Source: DTSX01 sp964008355 (GTDB lineage Bacteria; Pseudomonadota; Gammaproteobacteria; Steroidobacterales; UBA11654). Taken from it: 13,219 bases of DNA. How positions within the stretch are numbered: the stretch's first letter is position 1; every line of letters begins with the position of its first letter. Where the stretch lies: assembly GCA_964008355.1 (NCBI GenBank), contig CAXGBD010000036.1, positions 1 through 13,219 on the forward strand, written 5' to 3'. A model generated the notes under the pieces. The model searched no databases, had not been told where the DNA came from, and saw only the letters and a program-made list of their open reading frames with translations. Shown piece by piece: positions 1-7,044 of the stretch. The position numbers and the translations under genes were made by a program.

Positions 1-890
1 TTTGCTTCCAAGGCATCAGCCATTGCCTTAATATGCTCTTGTTTTGTTCCACAACAGCCACCGATAATTGTGGCACCTAATTTTCTGGCATAGCAAGCAT
101 AGGAGGCCATTATTTCAGCGGTGCCGTTATAGATAATTTCACCGTCTGTATACTCAGGTATTCCGCAGTTTGCCTTTGCAACAAGGTGCATGGCTTGGTT
201 GTTTCTGGATTTTGCAAGACATAATATTGACCCAATCAACTCCGATGCTCCAATGCCACAATTGGCACCGTATCCAATGATCTCCGGTGAATATCGCTCA
301 GCTAATTCAACAAGTTGTTTTGGCTCATGACCCATCATTGATTTTCCATGGCTATCAAAAGTGCTAGATAAAAGAATTGGCAAACCTGCTTCTTTGCTGG
401 CAGTAATTGCACATTCTATTTCTTCTTCTGAATACATTGACTCAATCCAAGCTACATCAACCCCGCCTTCTTTGAGTGCTATGGCTTGGTCGTTAAATGC
501 GGAAGTTGCTTCAGCTTTTGTTAGCTCACCTAAGGGTTCAATGATTTCACCCGTTGGTCCAATCGAACCAGCAACTATGACTGTGCGTTCACAACGATCA
601 GCAGCTTTATGTGCAATTTCAGCTCCTGCTACGTTAAGTTCGTGAACTAGATCTTCTGCATTATGCAGCGCCAATCTGAACTTATTAGCACCAAACGTGT
701 TGGTAAGAATAAGATCGGATCCTGCTGTAATGAAATTTTGATGATTTAAGTAAATACGGTCCGGGAACTCTCTATTCCAAAGTTCCGGTGGGTCCCCTGA
801 CTCAAGACCCATTGAAAATAAATTGGTCCCCGTTGCACCATCTGCAAGAACATAACCCTTTTCAGAAATAAGTTGATCTATTTTTCCCAT
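1..890 (-). CDS. Homocysteine S-methyltransferase, betaine-homocysteine methyltransferase-like (3' end cut by window)
   Basis: This enzyme likely transfers a methyl group from betaine or a similar donor to homocysteine to make methionine in the cytoplasm. Reading leftwards from ATG at 888-890 gives 296 codons with no stop before the window edge. The N-terminus has the family motif ADGATGTNLF (residues 16-25). SGDPPELWN follows at 31-39, an arrangement I associate with bacterial betaine-type enzymes. The three zinc-binding cysteines are present: Cys211 in ANCGIG, and Cys279 and Cys280 in GGCCGT. Family members end shortly after GGCCGT, so only a few residues should be missing. No Shine-Dalgarno is visible; eight T residues directly precede the ATG. 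The gene lies behind a SAM-II riboswitch, which supports a role in methionine synthesis. The methyl donor (betaine, dimethylsulfoniopropionate, S-methylmethionine) cannot be decided from sequence alone. Family is certain; the betaine assignment is probable. Confidence 0.93.
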   Translation of the reverse strand, partial: MGKIDQLISEKGYVLADGATGTNLFSMGLESGDPPELWNREFPDRIYLNHQNFITAGSDLILTNTFGANKFRLALHNAEDLVHELNVAGAEIAHKAADRCERTVIVAGSIGPTGEIIEPLGELTKAEATSAFNDQAIALKEGGVDVAWIESMYSEEEIECAITASKEAGLPILLSSTFDSHGKSMMGHEPKQLVELAERYSPEIIGYGANCGIGASELIGSILCLAKSRNNQAMHLVAKANCGIPEYTDGEIIYNGTAEIMASYACYARKLGATIIGGCCGTKQEHIKAMADALEA

Positions 891-921
891 AAAAAAAACC
901 CGAAAGCATTGCTGATCGAGT
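891..921 (-). terminator. Intrinsic terminator, probable expression platform of the SAM-II riboswitch
   Basis: On the minus strand CTCGA pairs with UCGGG (one G-U pair), with an inner AGC/GCU stem, and the hairpin runs straight into eight U residues that end at the AUG of the methyltransferase gene. An alternative pairing exists: AUUGCU (minus strand of 933-938, inside the aptamer core) with AGCAAU (minus strand of 908-913, inside the terminator loop). Forming it would break both the aptamer pseudoknot and the terminator. This is the layout expected of a SAM-dependent OFF switch acting on transcription. It is inferred from hand pairing only, and the stem is short. Confidence 0.6.
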
Positions 922-929
922 CGATGCTA

Positions 930-977
930 TTTAGCAATTTTTTTATAGCGCTTGCAAGCTGCTCAAATCAACGCTGC
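930..977 (-). promoter_or_regulatory. SAM-II-type riboswitch aptamer
   Basis: The minus strand carries the conserved order of a SAM-II aptamer: a P1 5' strand AGCGU, then UGAUUU, then UUGCAAGCGCU (containing the P1 3' strand), an A-rich linker, and the 3' core GCUAAA. From memory, UUGCAAGCGC and GCUAAA are identical to the structurally solved environmental SAM-II RNA, and P1 pairs over five positions (AGCGU with GCGCU, one G-U). The AGC in the loop can pair with the GCU of the 3' core to make the H-type pseudoknot. SAM binding should reduce expression of the downstream methionine-forming methyltransferase. The related marine class SAM-V shares the same core and is the main alternative. Confidence 0.9.
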
Positions 978-1001
978 TTATATAAGTTGTAAGCAAATCA
1001 T

Positions 1002-1009
1002 ATTATAAT
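1002..1009. promoter_or_regulatory. Shared palindromic -10 box of a divergent promoter
   Basis: ATTATAAT is its own reverse complement, so it gives a perfect TATAAT on the plus strand (1004-1009, towards moaA) and on the minus strand (1002-1007, towards the riboswitch and methyltransferase). The -35 elements on both sides are weak. Transcripts would start near 1016 (plus) and 995 (minus). That leaves roughly 35 bases of leader for moaA and a leader that contains the whole SAM-II aptamer on the other side. Confidence 0.5.
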
Positions 1010-1050
1010 TGAAGTTGTTTCAATATCGAAATAAATATCGAAAAATTTTT

Positions 1051-2088
1051 ATGACTAATAACCTCTCTTATATTGCACCTATTCAAGACGCATTAGGTAG
1101 ACCCTTGAAAGATTTAAGAATATCGGTCATGGATCGATGCAATTTTCGTTGCTCTTACTGCATGCCCGAGGAGAAATATCATCCTAATTTTAAGTTTCTA
1201 CCCTCAGAAGAACGACTGCCTTTTGAAGACATTGTTCGCATTACTAAAATTTTTGTAGACATGGGAATAAACAAAGTCAGGATCACTGGTGGTGAGCCTT
1301 TATTGCGAGTGAACTTAACTGATTTGATCGGAGATCTCAGTCGCATCAATGGCATTGATGATATTGCTCTGACCACCAATGGTGTGTTATTGACGAAATA
1401 TGCATCGGAATTGAAAGCAGCAGGGCTGAATCGAGTCACGGTTAGTTTGGATACTTTGGATAAAGAGGAATTTAGAATTCTCACGGGTCGAAGAGGTTCA
1501 TTGGGCCGTGTGTTAGCTGGTATAAAAGAGGCCCAAATTGTTGGTTTTGAAAACATTAAAGTGAATGCGGTGATTAAACGAGGATCTAATGATCAACTCA
1601 TCCAGCAGATGGTGGAGTATTTCAGAGATACCCCCATTATCCTGAGATTCATCGAATACACGGATGTTGGCAACATCAATCACTGGAAAATATCAGATAC
1701 AGTTCCCAGTGAAGAATTACTTAAAACTATCAACTCAATCTGGCCAATAGAGTCCATAGATCAGAATTATCATGGGGAGGTTGCATCCAGATATCGGTTC
1801 AAGGACGGGAGAGGAGAAATAGGCTTTATTTCCTCAGTCACTGAACCGTTTTGCAGATCCTGCACGCGGGCCAGATTGTCATCGGATGGAAAACTTTATA
1901 ACTGTTTATTTGCTACTTCAGGACAGGATCTTAAATCATGGCTTAGAGCCGGTTTGACAGACCAAGAAATTCAGGAAAAAATATATGAAATATGGACTGA
2001 ACGAGAAGATCGCTATAGTGAGTTAAGGGCTTTAAATCAAACTTCTCTCGGTAAAAAGAAAGTTGAAATGTATTATATTGGTGGTTGA
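1051..2088 (+). CDS. moaA: GTP 3',8-cyclase MoaA (molybdenum cofactor biosynthesis)
   Basis: MoaA is a radical-SAM enzyme that, with MoaC, converts GTP to cyclic pyranopterin monophosphate, the first step of molybdenum cofactor synthesis in the cytoplasm. From ATG 1051 the protein has 345 residues, close to the usual 320-340. The SAM cluster motif CNFRCSYC gives Cys30, Cys34 and Cys37, followed by GGEP at 80-83. The second, substrate-binding cluster is FCRSC...C with Cys268, Cys271 and Cys285, the normal 3 and 14 spacing. The protein ends in Gly-Gly, the tail needed by MoaA. A longer reading from TTG at 1009 overlaps the -10 box, so ATG 1051 is preferred, although no Shine-Dalgarno precedes it. 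It begins an operon with an acyl-CoA synthetase and fdhD. No other moa genes are in the window. Confidence 0.96.
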   Translation: MTNNLSYIAPIQDALGRPLKDLRISVMDRCNFRCSYCMPEEKYHPNFKFLPSEERLPFEDIVRITKIFVDMGINKVRITGGEPLLRVNLTDLIGDLSRINGIDDIALTTNGVLLTKYASELKAAGLNRVTVSLDTLDKEEFRILTGRRGSLGRVLAGIKEAQIVGFENIKVNAVIKRGSNDQLIQQMVEYFRDTPIILRFIEYTDVGNINHWKISDTVPSEELLKTINSIWPIESIDQNYHGEVASRYRFKDGRGEIGFISSVTEPFCRSCTRARLSSDGKLYNCLFATSGQDLKSWLRAGLTDQEIQEKIYEIWTEREDRYSELRALNQTSLGKKKVEMYYIGG

Positions 2089-2114
2089 GTGAACAAGATA
2101 TTGGGGAGGAATCT

Positions 2115-3752
2115 ATGCAGGGTTTGATGATGGATACATCTTTGTTGATTTCATCGTTGATGAATCATGCAGAAAAAAATTTTCCAGAGCAGGAAATTAT
2201 TTCGGTGGTTGCTGATGATCCTAATCATCGGTACACTTTCAAAGATGCGTTTAAGCGAACCAGACAGTTAGCTAATGGATTGCAGAAACTAGGGATTCAA
2301 CATGGCGATCGAGTAGGGACCTTGGCGTGGAATGACCATCGACATTTTGAGCTCTATTACGCAGTATCCTGCTCCGGTTTCATATGCCACACTGTCAATC
2401 CTAGATTGTTTCCCGAACAACTGGTTTATATCATCAATCATGCTGAAGATCGTGTTATCTTTTGCGATCCCATGTTTGTTCCATTACTGGAAAGCATAGA
2501 AGACCAATTGACCTCCATAGAGCATTTCATTGTATTAACTTCAGAACAACATATGCCAAAGACTTCTCTACCCAATACAATTTGTTATGAAAGTCTGATT
2601 ACCGATCAATCTGATCAATTTGAGTGGCCTGAGTTTGATGAGAAAACGGCCAGTGCCATGTGTTATACATCAGGCACCACCGGCAATCCAAAAGGTGTTT
2701 TATATAACCACCGATCAACTATTTTACATGCTTTTGCATCATGTGTTCCCGATGTGTTTGGTATTTCTGCAGTCGATAGCATTCTGCCCATTGTCCCAAT
2801 GTTTCATGTCAATGCATGGGGTACGATTTATGCAGGACCCATGATTGGTGCCAAGATTGTCTTGCCAGGTTCAAAAATGGGTGATGGTGAAACCCTTCAG
2901 CAATTGATCGAAGCAGAACAGGTTTCTGTTGCCATGGGTGTACCAACCGTTTGGCTGAGCTTGCTAGCCTACCTTGACGAATCTGGAAAACAAATCACTA
3001 GTCTCAAACGAGTGATCACTGGGGGTGCGGCTTGTCCTGCTATCATTGCCACAGAGATGAGAGAAAAACATGATGCTTATGTTCACATTGCTTGGGGCAT
3101 GACAGAAATGAGTCCATTGGGAACGTTCAATAAGTTTAAGCCAGGCATGGACAACCTGGAAGGCGAGGAATTCTTAACAGCTCAATTAAAAGCAGGTCGA
3201 GGCGTTTATGGGGTTGAGATGAAAATAACCGATGATGATAACAATGAATTACCATGGGACGGGGTTGCTTTTGGCAGCCTCAAGGTTAGAGGACCTTGGG
3301 TGTTGAGCGATTATTTCAAGGCGGAACCAGGTACGACATTGGAGGAGGACGGTTGGTTTGAGACAGGTGATGTAGCAACCATTGATGAAAAAGGATTCAT
3401 GGCCATCACCGATCGCACCAAAGATGTCATTAAATCAGGTGGAGAATGGATCAGTTCTATTGATCTAGAGAATACCGCCACTAATCATCCCAAAGTCGCA
3501 GAGGCAGCGGTGATTGGGGTTGACCATCCCAAATGGACTGAGAGGCCTTTATTACTGGTACAGGTCAAAGAAGGTGAAGATCTTGGTAAGGATGAGATAC
3601 TGCAATGGTATGATGGAAAAGTAGCAAAATGGTGGATTCCTGATGACGTGGTTTTTGTAGATTCGCTGCCACACACAGCAACTGGGAAGATCCAAAAATT
3701 TGAACTTAGGCAAACCTATAAAGACCATCAATTACCCGATATTGATGCTTGA
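2115..3752 (+). CDS. AMP-dependent acyl-CoA synthetase (fatty-acid / DmdB-like CoA ligase)
   Basis: This enzyme activates a carboxylic acid with ATP to an acyl-adenylate and then the CoA thioester. The 545 residues contain the full set of ANL-superfamily motifs: the P-loop YTSGTTGNPKG (184-194), WGMTEMSP (327-334), TGD (417-419), DRTKDVIKSGGEWIS (433-447) and TATGKIQK with the catalytic lysine at 525. The N-terminus MQGLMMDTSLLISSL resembles a group that includes medium/long-chain fatty acyl ligases and DmdB, the methylmercaptopropionate-CoA ligase, so the substrate is open. ATG 2115 is chosen because GGGGAGGA lies just upstream (2103-2110); an in-frame TTG at 2085 overlapping the moaA stop is less likely. 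The gene sits between two molybdenum-cofactor genes, which is odd for a ligase, and its stop overlaps the fdhD start. Confidence 0.93.
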   Translation: MQGLMMDTSLLISSLMNHAEKNFPEQEIISVVADDPNHRYTFKDAFKRTRQLANGLQKLGIQHGDRVGTLAWNDHRHFELYYAVSCSGFICHTVNPRLFPEQLVYIINHAEDRVIFCDPMFVPLLESIEDQLTSIEHFIVLTSEQHMPKTSLPNTICYESLITDQSDQFEWPEFDEKTASAMCYTSGTTGNPKGVLYNHRSTILHAFASCVPDVFGISAVDSILPIVPMFHVNAWGTIYAGPMIGAKIVLPGSKMGDGETLQQLIEAEQVSVAMGVPTVWLSLLAYLDESGKQITSLKRVITGGAACPAIIATEMREKHDAYVHIAWGMTEMSPLGTFNKFKPGMDNLEGEEFLTAQLKAGRGVYGVEMKITDDDNNELPWDGVAFGSLKVRGPWVLSDYFKAEPGTTLEEDGWFETGDVATIDEKGFMAITDRTKDVIKSGGEWISSIDLENTATNHPKVAEAAVIGVDHPKWTERPLLLVQVKEGEDLGKDEILQWYDGKVAKWWIPDDVVFVDSLPHTATGKIQKFELRQTYKDHQLPDIDA

Positions 3753-4606
3753 ATTACTCACTATTTGCTGTGAATAAATCCACAAGCATTACCATAAACC
3801 AGAACACCCAAGGCACAAATAAAGAGGTCAATGATGAGGTCGCAGTTGAGGAACCTCTAGAGTTTCATATTGCTTTCGGACCTCAAGCATCGCGAGAACA
3901 AAAAAACATTGCCATCACCATGAGAACACCGGGTAATGATTTTCAGCTGGTATTGGGATTTTTGTATGCTGAGGGTATCATTCAAAATATCGAGGATGTT
4001 ATTGGAATTTCCAGGATTGATGATATAGAAGATCACAGTAATATAGAAAACACTGTCTTGGTGGAGCTGAATGAAGCTTTGACTGTGGATCTTGAGAAGA
4101 TTAGAAATTTTTACATCAATTCTTCTTGTGGGATTTGCGGGAGTCAGATGATTGAGAACATTGGATCCTTGAAACAATATGCCTCCAACAGTGTCGATTA
4201 CATTATTTCAGGATCGGTATTAAAAAAATTACCCGAGCGACTTCAAAATAGCCAAGACACATTTAGCAATACAGGAGGTTTGCATGCCTCAGCCTTGTTT
4301 GATCAGGAGGGCTCAATTCACAATTTATATGAAGATATAGGGCGTCATAATGCATTGGATAAATTAATTGGCCAAGAACTCCAGAATGATAATCTTCCTT
4401 TGTCAAACTTTGGTTTAATTCTCAGTGGCAGAACCAGTTTCGAACTGGTCCATAAGGCTGCTCTGGCTGGAATTCCGATGATTGTCTCAATTGGCGCACC
4501 TTCGAGTTTAGCAATTGAAGCTGCTTGGGAATATGAGATTACTTTAATTGGTTTCCTACAGTCTGATCGATTCAATATTTATTCATTTCCAAAGCGTGTT
4601 AGCTAA
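3749..4606 (+). CDS. fdhD: Formate dehydrogenase accessory sulfurtransferase FdhD
   Basis: FdhD carries sulfur from the cysteine desulfurase IscS to the molybdenum cofactor, making the sulfido ligand needed by formate dehydrogenase. The protein is 285 residues against about 277 in E. coli. The key motif CGICG places Cys127 and Cys130 as the sulfur-carrying pair. Typical later blocks are TGGLHASALFD (about 175-185), YEDIGRHNALDKLIG (about 194-208) and SGRTSFELVHKAALAGIP near residue 230. The likely start is TTG 3749, overlapping the TGA of the ligase gene and suggesting translational coupling. A GTG at 3770 is an alternative; neither has a clear Shine-Dalgarno. With moaA in the same operon, this points to a molybdenum- or tungsten-dependent formate dehydrogenase encoded elsewhere. 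Confidence 0.95.
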   Translation: MNYSLFAVNKSTSITINQNTQGTNKEVNDEVAVEEPLEFHIAFGPQASREQKNIAITMRTPGNDFQLVLGFLYAEGIIQNIEDVIGISRIDDIEDHSNIENTVLVELNEALTVDLEKIRNFYINSSCGICGSQMIENIGSLKQYASNSVDYIISGSVLKKLPERLQNSQDTFSNTGGLHASALFDQEGSIHNLYEDIGRHNALDKLIGQELQNDNLPLSNFGLILSGRTSFELVHKAALAGIPMIVSIGAPSSLAIEAAWEYEITLIGFLQSDRFNIYSFPKRVS

Positions 4607-4613
4607 AGGCTTA

Positions 4614-5249
4614 TTAGGAATTGTAGGTGACAAACATATTTGAAGTCATTTCACGACCAATGGTTGTATTAGGTCCATGGCCTGTGATAACAATCGATGA
4701 TTCGTCTAGTGAATAGAGTCTTTGTTGTATCGATTTTTTAAGTGCATTAAAATCCCCACCCAGAAGGTCTGTGCGTCCTATAGAACCTTGAAACAAAGTA
4801 TCTCCTGCAACTAAAAGTTTTTCCTTTTCAAAATAGAAACTAACCGACCCTGGGGTATGACCTGGGGTATGAATGCAGGTCCCATCACAATGTTCAAGAT
4901 CCTGTTCATCTTCTATGTTGAAATCCGGAGGAGGTGTGGGTTTGTATGCAATATTAAAGAGTTGACATTGATATTCTAGGGTGTCCCATAAAAACCGGTC
5001 TGATTGGTGCAGAAAAATGGATGCCTGGGTGGCATCTTTGATGTCGGCAGAGGCAAGAAAATGATCAAAGTGAGCATGGGTATGAAAAATACCCTGAATT
5101 TCTAATTTCATTGATCGGACTGTTTCCAAAATTTTCTTGGCATCACCACCTGGATCAATCACGTAACCTAGACCTGAATCGGTATTCCCAATAATAGTGC
5201 AATTACATTGCAATGGGCCAACGGGAAATGATTTATAAACAATTGCCAT
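4614..5249 (-). CDS. Metallo-beta-lactamase-fold hydrolase, YcbL / glyoxalase II-like
   Basis: A cytoplasmic two-metal hydrolase of 211 residues, close to the length of E. coli YcbL, a type II glyoxalase that hydrolyses S-lactoylglutathione-type thioesters. Metal ligands are all visible: THAHFDH (His58, His60, Asp62, His63), His131 in HTPGHTPG, Asp150 in VAGDTLF, and His191 in TGHGP. It lacks the C-terminal substrate-binding domain of classical GloB, which favours the YcbL branch. It is convergent with fdhD, with only 7 bases between the two stop codons and no obvious terminator hairpin there. ATG at 5247-5249 fits the family N-terminus, but no Shine-Dalgarno is seen. The natural substrate is not determined by sequence. 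Confidence 0.9.
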   Translation of the reverse strand: MAIVYKSFPVGPLQCNCTIIGNTDSGLGYVIDPGGDAKKILETVRSMKLEIQGIFHTHAHFDHFLASADIKDATQASIFLHQSDRFLWDTLEYQCQLFNIAYKPTPPPDFNIEDEQDLEHCDGTCIHTPGHTPGSVSFYFEKEKLLVAGDTLFQGSIGRTDLLGGDFNALKKSIQQRLYSLDESSIVITGHGPNTTIGREMTSNMFVTYNS

Positions 5250-5319
5250 AGGGGATGCTAATTAAAATAATTGCTTTCATTTATTTATGCTTCTAGTTTT
5301 TTGCGCCAAAGTAATCGCC

Positions 5320-5325
5320 TATAAT
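5320..5325 (+). promoter_or_regulatory. Candidate -10 box before the FAD-oxidoreductase cluster
   Basis: A perfect TATAAT lies in the 206-base gap between the divergent hydrolase and FAD-oxidoreductase genes. No good -35 hexamer stands 16-18 bases upstream; TTGCGC is present but only 13 bases away. A transcript would begin near 5332 and have a leader of about 120 bases. The rest of the gap is AT-rich, and apart from the small ORF at 5338-5445 nothing else is recognised in it. Confidence 0.35.
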
Positions 5326-5337
5326 AAAACTTAAACT

Positions 5338-5445
5338 ATGTATCAGTCTATTGAAAAAAATAACAGCGAGTGTCAAACTTTATGTTTTCAAGGGAGCAGA
5401 AGAGATCGGATTGGTCAATTCGATTATGAAATGATAGATATTTAA
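5338..5445 (+). CDS. Possible 35-codon leader ORF (unproven)
   Basis: ATG at 5338 opens a 35-codon frame rich in polar residues (starting MYQSIEKNN, ending FDYEMIDI). It contains two cysteines (12 and 16) and no membrane segment or amino-acid run typical of attenuators. Its TAA stop (5443-5445) overlaps the AAGGAG ribosome binding site (5444-5449) of the FAD gene, so a ribosome ending here could re-start downstream. Against it being real: no Shine-Dalgarno is visible, and if transcription starts near 5332 the ATG would be almost leaderless. I do not recognise the peptide. It could be chance. Confidence 0.2.
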   Translation: MYQSIEKNNSECQTLCFQGSRRDRIGQFDYEMIDI

Positions 5446-5449
5446 GGAG
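5444..5449 (+). promoter_or_regulatory. Strong ribosome binding site of the FAD-oxidoreductase gene
   Basis: AAGGAG stands 6 bases before ATG 5456. It is one of the best Shine-Dalgarno sequences in the window and fixes this start. It overlaps the stop codon of the possible leader ORF. Confidence 0.75.
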
Positions 5450-5455
5450 TTTATA

Positions 5456-7027
5456 ATGAGCCAATCAAAAAAAGATCTTATCTCCGTTCTTGGTGCAGCG
5501 ATCGGTAAAAAATATGTTTTAACTGACCAAGAATCATTGAAATTTTACTCAATGGATGTGTACCGATCCATTGAAATTCCCATCGCCATTCTGCAACCGG
5601 GAAGTGTGGAGGAATTACAAGAAGTGGTGCGAGTGGCAACGGGTCTCGATGTGGCTATTGTTGCAAGAGGAGGTGGGGCTTCATACACTGATGGTTATCT
5701 TCCAACTACTTCAGAATCAGTCATTATTGACACCACTAGACTGAATAAAATTGTTGAGATCAATGAAGAGGATATGTATGTAATCGTTGAACCTGGAGTG
5801 ACTTGGTCAGAAATGTACGAAGCTTTATCAGCGAAAAATCTCAGAACACCCTTTTGGGGACCTTTTTCAGGTTTGAAAGCAACAGTGGGCGGTTCCACTT
5901 CTCAAAATAGCCTGAGTATGGGTACCAGTACTTATGGCGGATCTCCTGAATCCATACTTTGCTATGATATTGTATTGGCTAATGGAGAGTTGCTGAAAAC
6001 AGGATCCTCGGCAATGAAAAATAGTCAGCCTTTCTTTAGGCACTATGGTCCTGATCTGACGGGACTGTTTTCTGGTGATGCCGGAGCTTTGGGCGTAAAA
6101 GCACGTATAACGCTCAGGTTGATACGTCACCCATCACATACTTTAACCTGTTCGTTCGGGTTTAAAGACTATACTTCTATGAGCCAGGGCATGGCCGCTG
6201 CTGCACGTGAGCAATCGGTTTCGAGCAATTGGGGTTTGGATCCACAACTACAACAAGGACAACTGGGCAGCACAACTGCTAAGGATGCAATCCAAGCAGC
6301 TTTTGCTGTTTTGAAAACTGCTAGAAATCCATTTGAGGCAATTATCCAGCTTGGAAAAATGGCACTGGCGGGCAAACGTTTTCTCACAGGATTTGATTAT
6401 TCAGCCCATTTTGTTGTTGAAGGATACAGCACGGCTGAAGTCAAGAGTAAGTTGGCACAAACTAGAAAGGTTCTTGGTCCTCACGGGACCGAGATTGCTA
6501 ATACCATACCCACAGTGTTGGGCGCCATGCCTTTTATGGAGTTATATCCCATCTTGGGTCCGCAAGGGGAGCGCTGGGTTCCAATGCATGGCATCGTCTC
6601 TTTTTCAAAAATGCAAGCTTTGCATGATTCTTTGATGGCACTCTATGAGGAGAACAAGGAAAAAATGGACGCCCTGTCATTGGTGCCAGGAGCCATGTTC
6701 ATGAGCTATTCAACCCATGGTTTTTTGTATGAACCAGTCCTCTATTGGCATGATGATCGATCCTTATACCACAGTAAATATTTACCTCAAGAATATCTAG
6801 ATATGTTGCCAACTTACCAAGCAAACCCAGAAGGACGTGCCCTGGTGGCTGAAATCAGAAGTAAAATCCAGGAGATTTTTCTTGATCTGGGTGCGGTCCA
6901 TTTTCAGGTGGGTAAAAGCTACCCCTACCAGAAAGGTCGCCAAGCCGAGGCAGCATCAGCATTGCAAGATTTAAAGAAGTCCTTGGATCCAAAAAATCTT
7001 ATGAATCCTGGAGCCTTGGGGCTCTAG
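5456..7027 (+). CDS. FAD-binding oxidoreductase (VAO / GlcD-type flavoenzyme)
   Basis: A 523-residue flavoprotein of the vanillyl-alcohol-oxidase/PCMH fold, which oxidises alcohols, hydroxy acids or similar substrates and passes electrons to an acceptor. The FAD_binding_4 domain covers about residues 40-225: PGSVEELQEVV (48-58), the pyrophosphate loop ARGGGASYTDGY (70-81), VEPGVTW (111-117), GGSTSQNSLSMG (145-156) and LFSGDAGALGV (204-214). The C-terminus LDPKNLMNPGALGL is the usual end of the FAD-oxidase C domain. No signal peptide is visible, so it should be cytoplasmic. The covalent-FAD state and substrate cannot be read from sequence. It heads a cluster with an exported chelatase-like protein, DUF1838 and cytochrome c. 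Flavoprotein-plus-cytochrome pairs such as 4-cresol dehydrogenase are a precedent, but I do not see specific similarity to that enzyme. Confidence 0.9.
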   Translation: MSQSKKDLISVLGAAIGKKYVLTDQESLKFYSMDVYRSIEIPIAILQPGSVEELQEVVRVATGLDVAIVARGGGASYTDGYLPTTSESVIIDTTRLNKIVEINEEDMYVIVEPGVTWSEMYEALSAKNLRTPFWGPFSGLKATVGGSTSQNSLSMGTSTYGGSPESILCYDIVLANGELLKTGSSAMKNSQPFFRHYGPDLTGLFSGDAGALGVKARITLRLIRHPSHTLTCSFGFKDYTSMSQGMAAAAREQSVSSNWGLDPQLQQGQLGSTTAKDAIQAAFAVLKTARNPFEAIIQLGKMALAGKRFLTGFDYSAHFVVEGYSTAEVKSKLAQTRKVLGPHGTEIANTIPTVLGAMPFMELYPILGPQGERWVPMHGIVSFSKMQALHDSLMALYEENKEKMDALSLVPGAMFMSYSTHGFLYEPVLYWHDDRSLYHSKYLPQEYLDMLPTYQANPEGRALVAEIRSKIQEIFLDLGAVHFQVGKSYPYQKGRQAEAASALQDLKKSLDPKNLMNPGALGL

Positions 7028-7044
7028 TTTCTTCTAAGAAGGTT

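Noticed and set aside
361..645. A 94-codon plus-strand frame within the left-edge region
   Set aside because: It lies antisense to the homocysteine methyltransferase gene, which has clear family motifs on the minus strand, and its translation resembles nothing.
906..945. Plus-strand hairpin TTGCT...AGCAA followed by T7, looking like a terminator towards moaA
   Set aside because: No plus-strand gene precedes it, and the same bases are explained by the riboswitch core and antiterminator pairing on the minus strand.
1009..1050. Longer moaA reading from TTG 1009
   Set aside because: This codon overlaps the -10 box and the added residues are low-complexity (two ATATCGAAA repeats); MoaA family N-termini fit ATG 1051.
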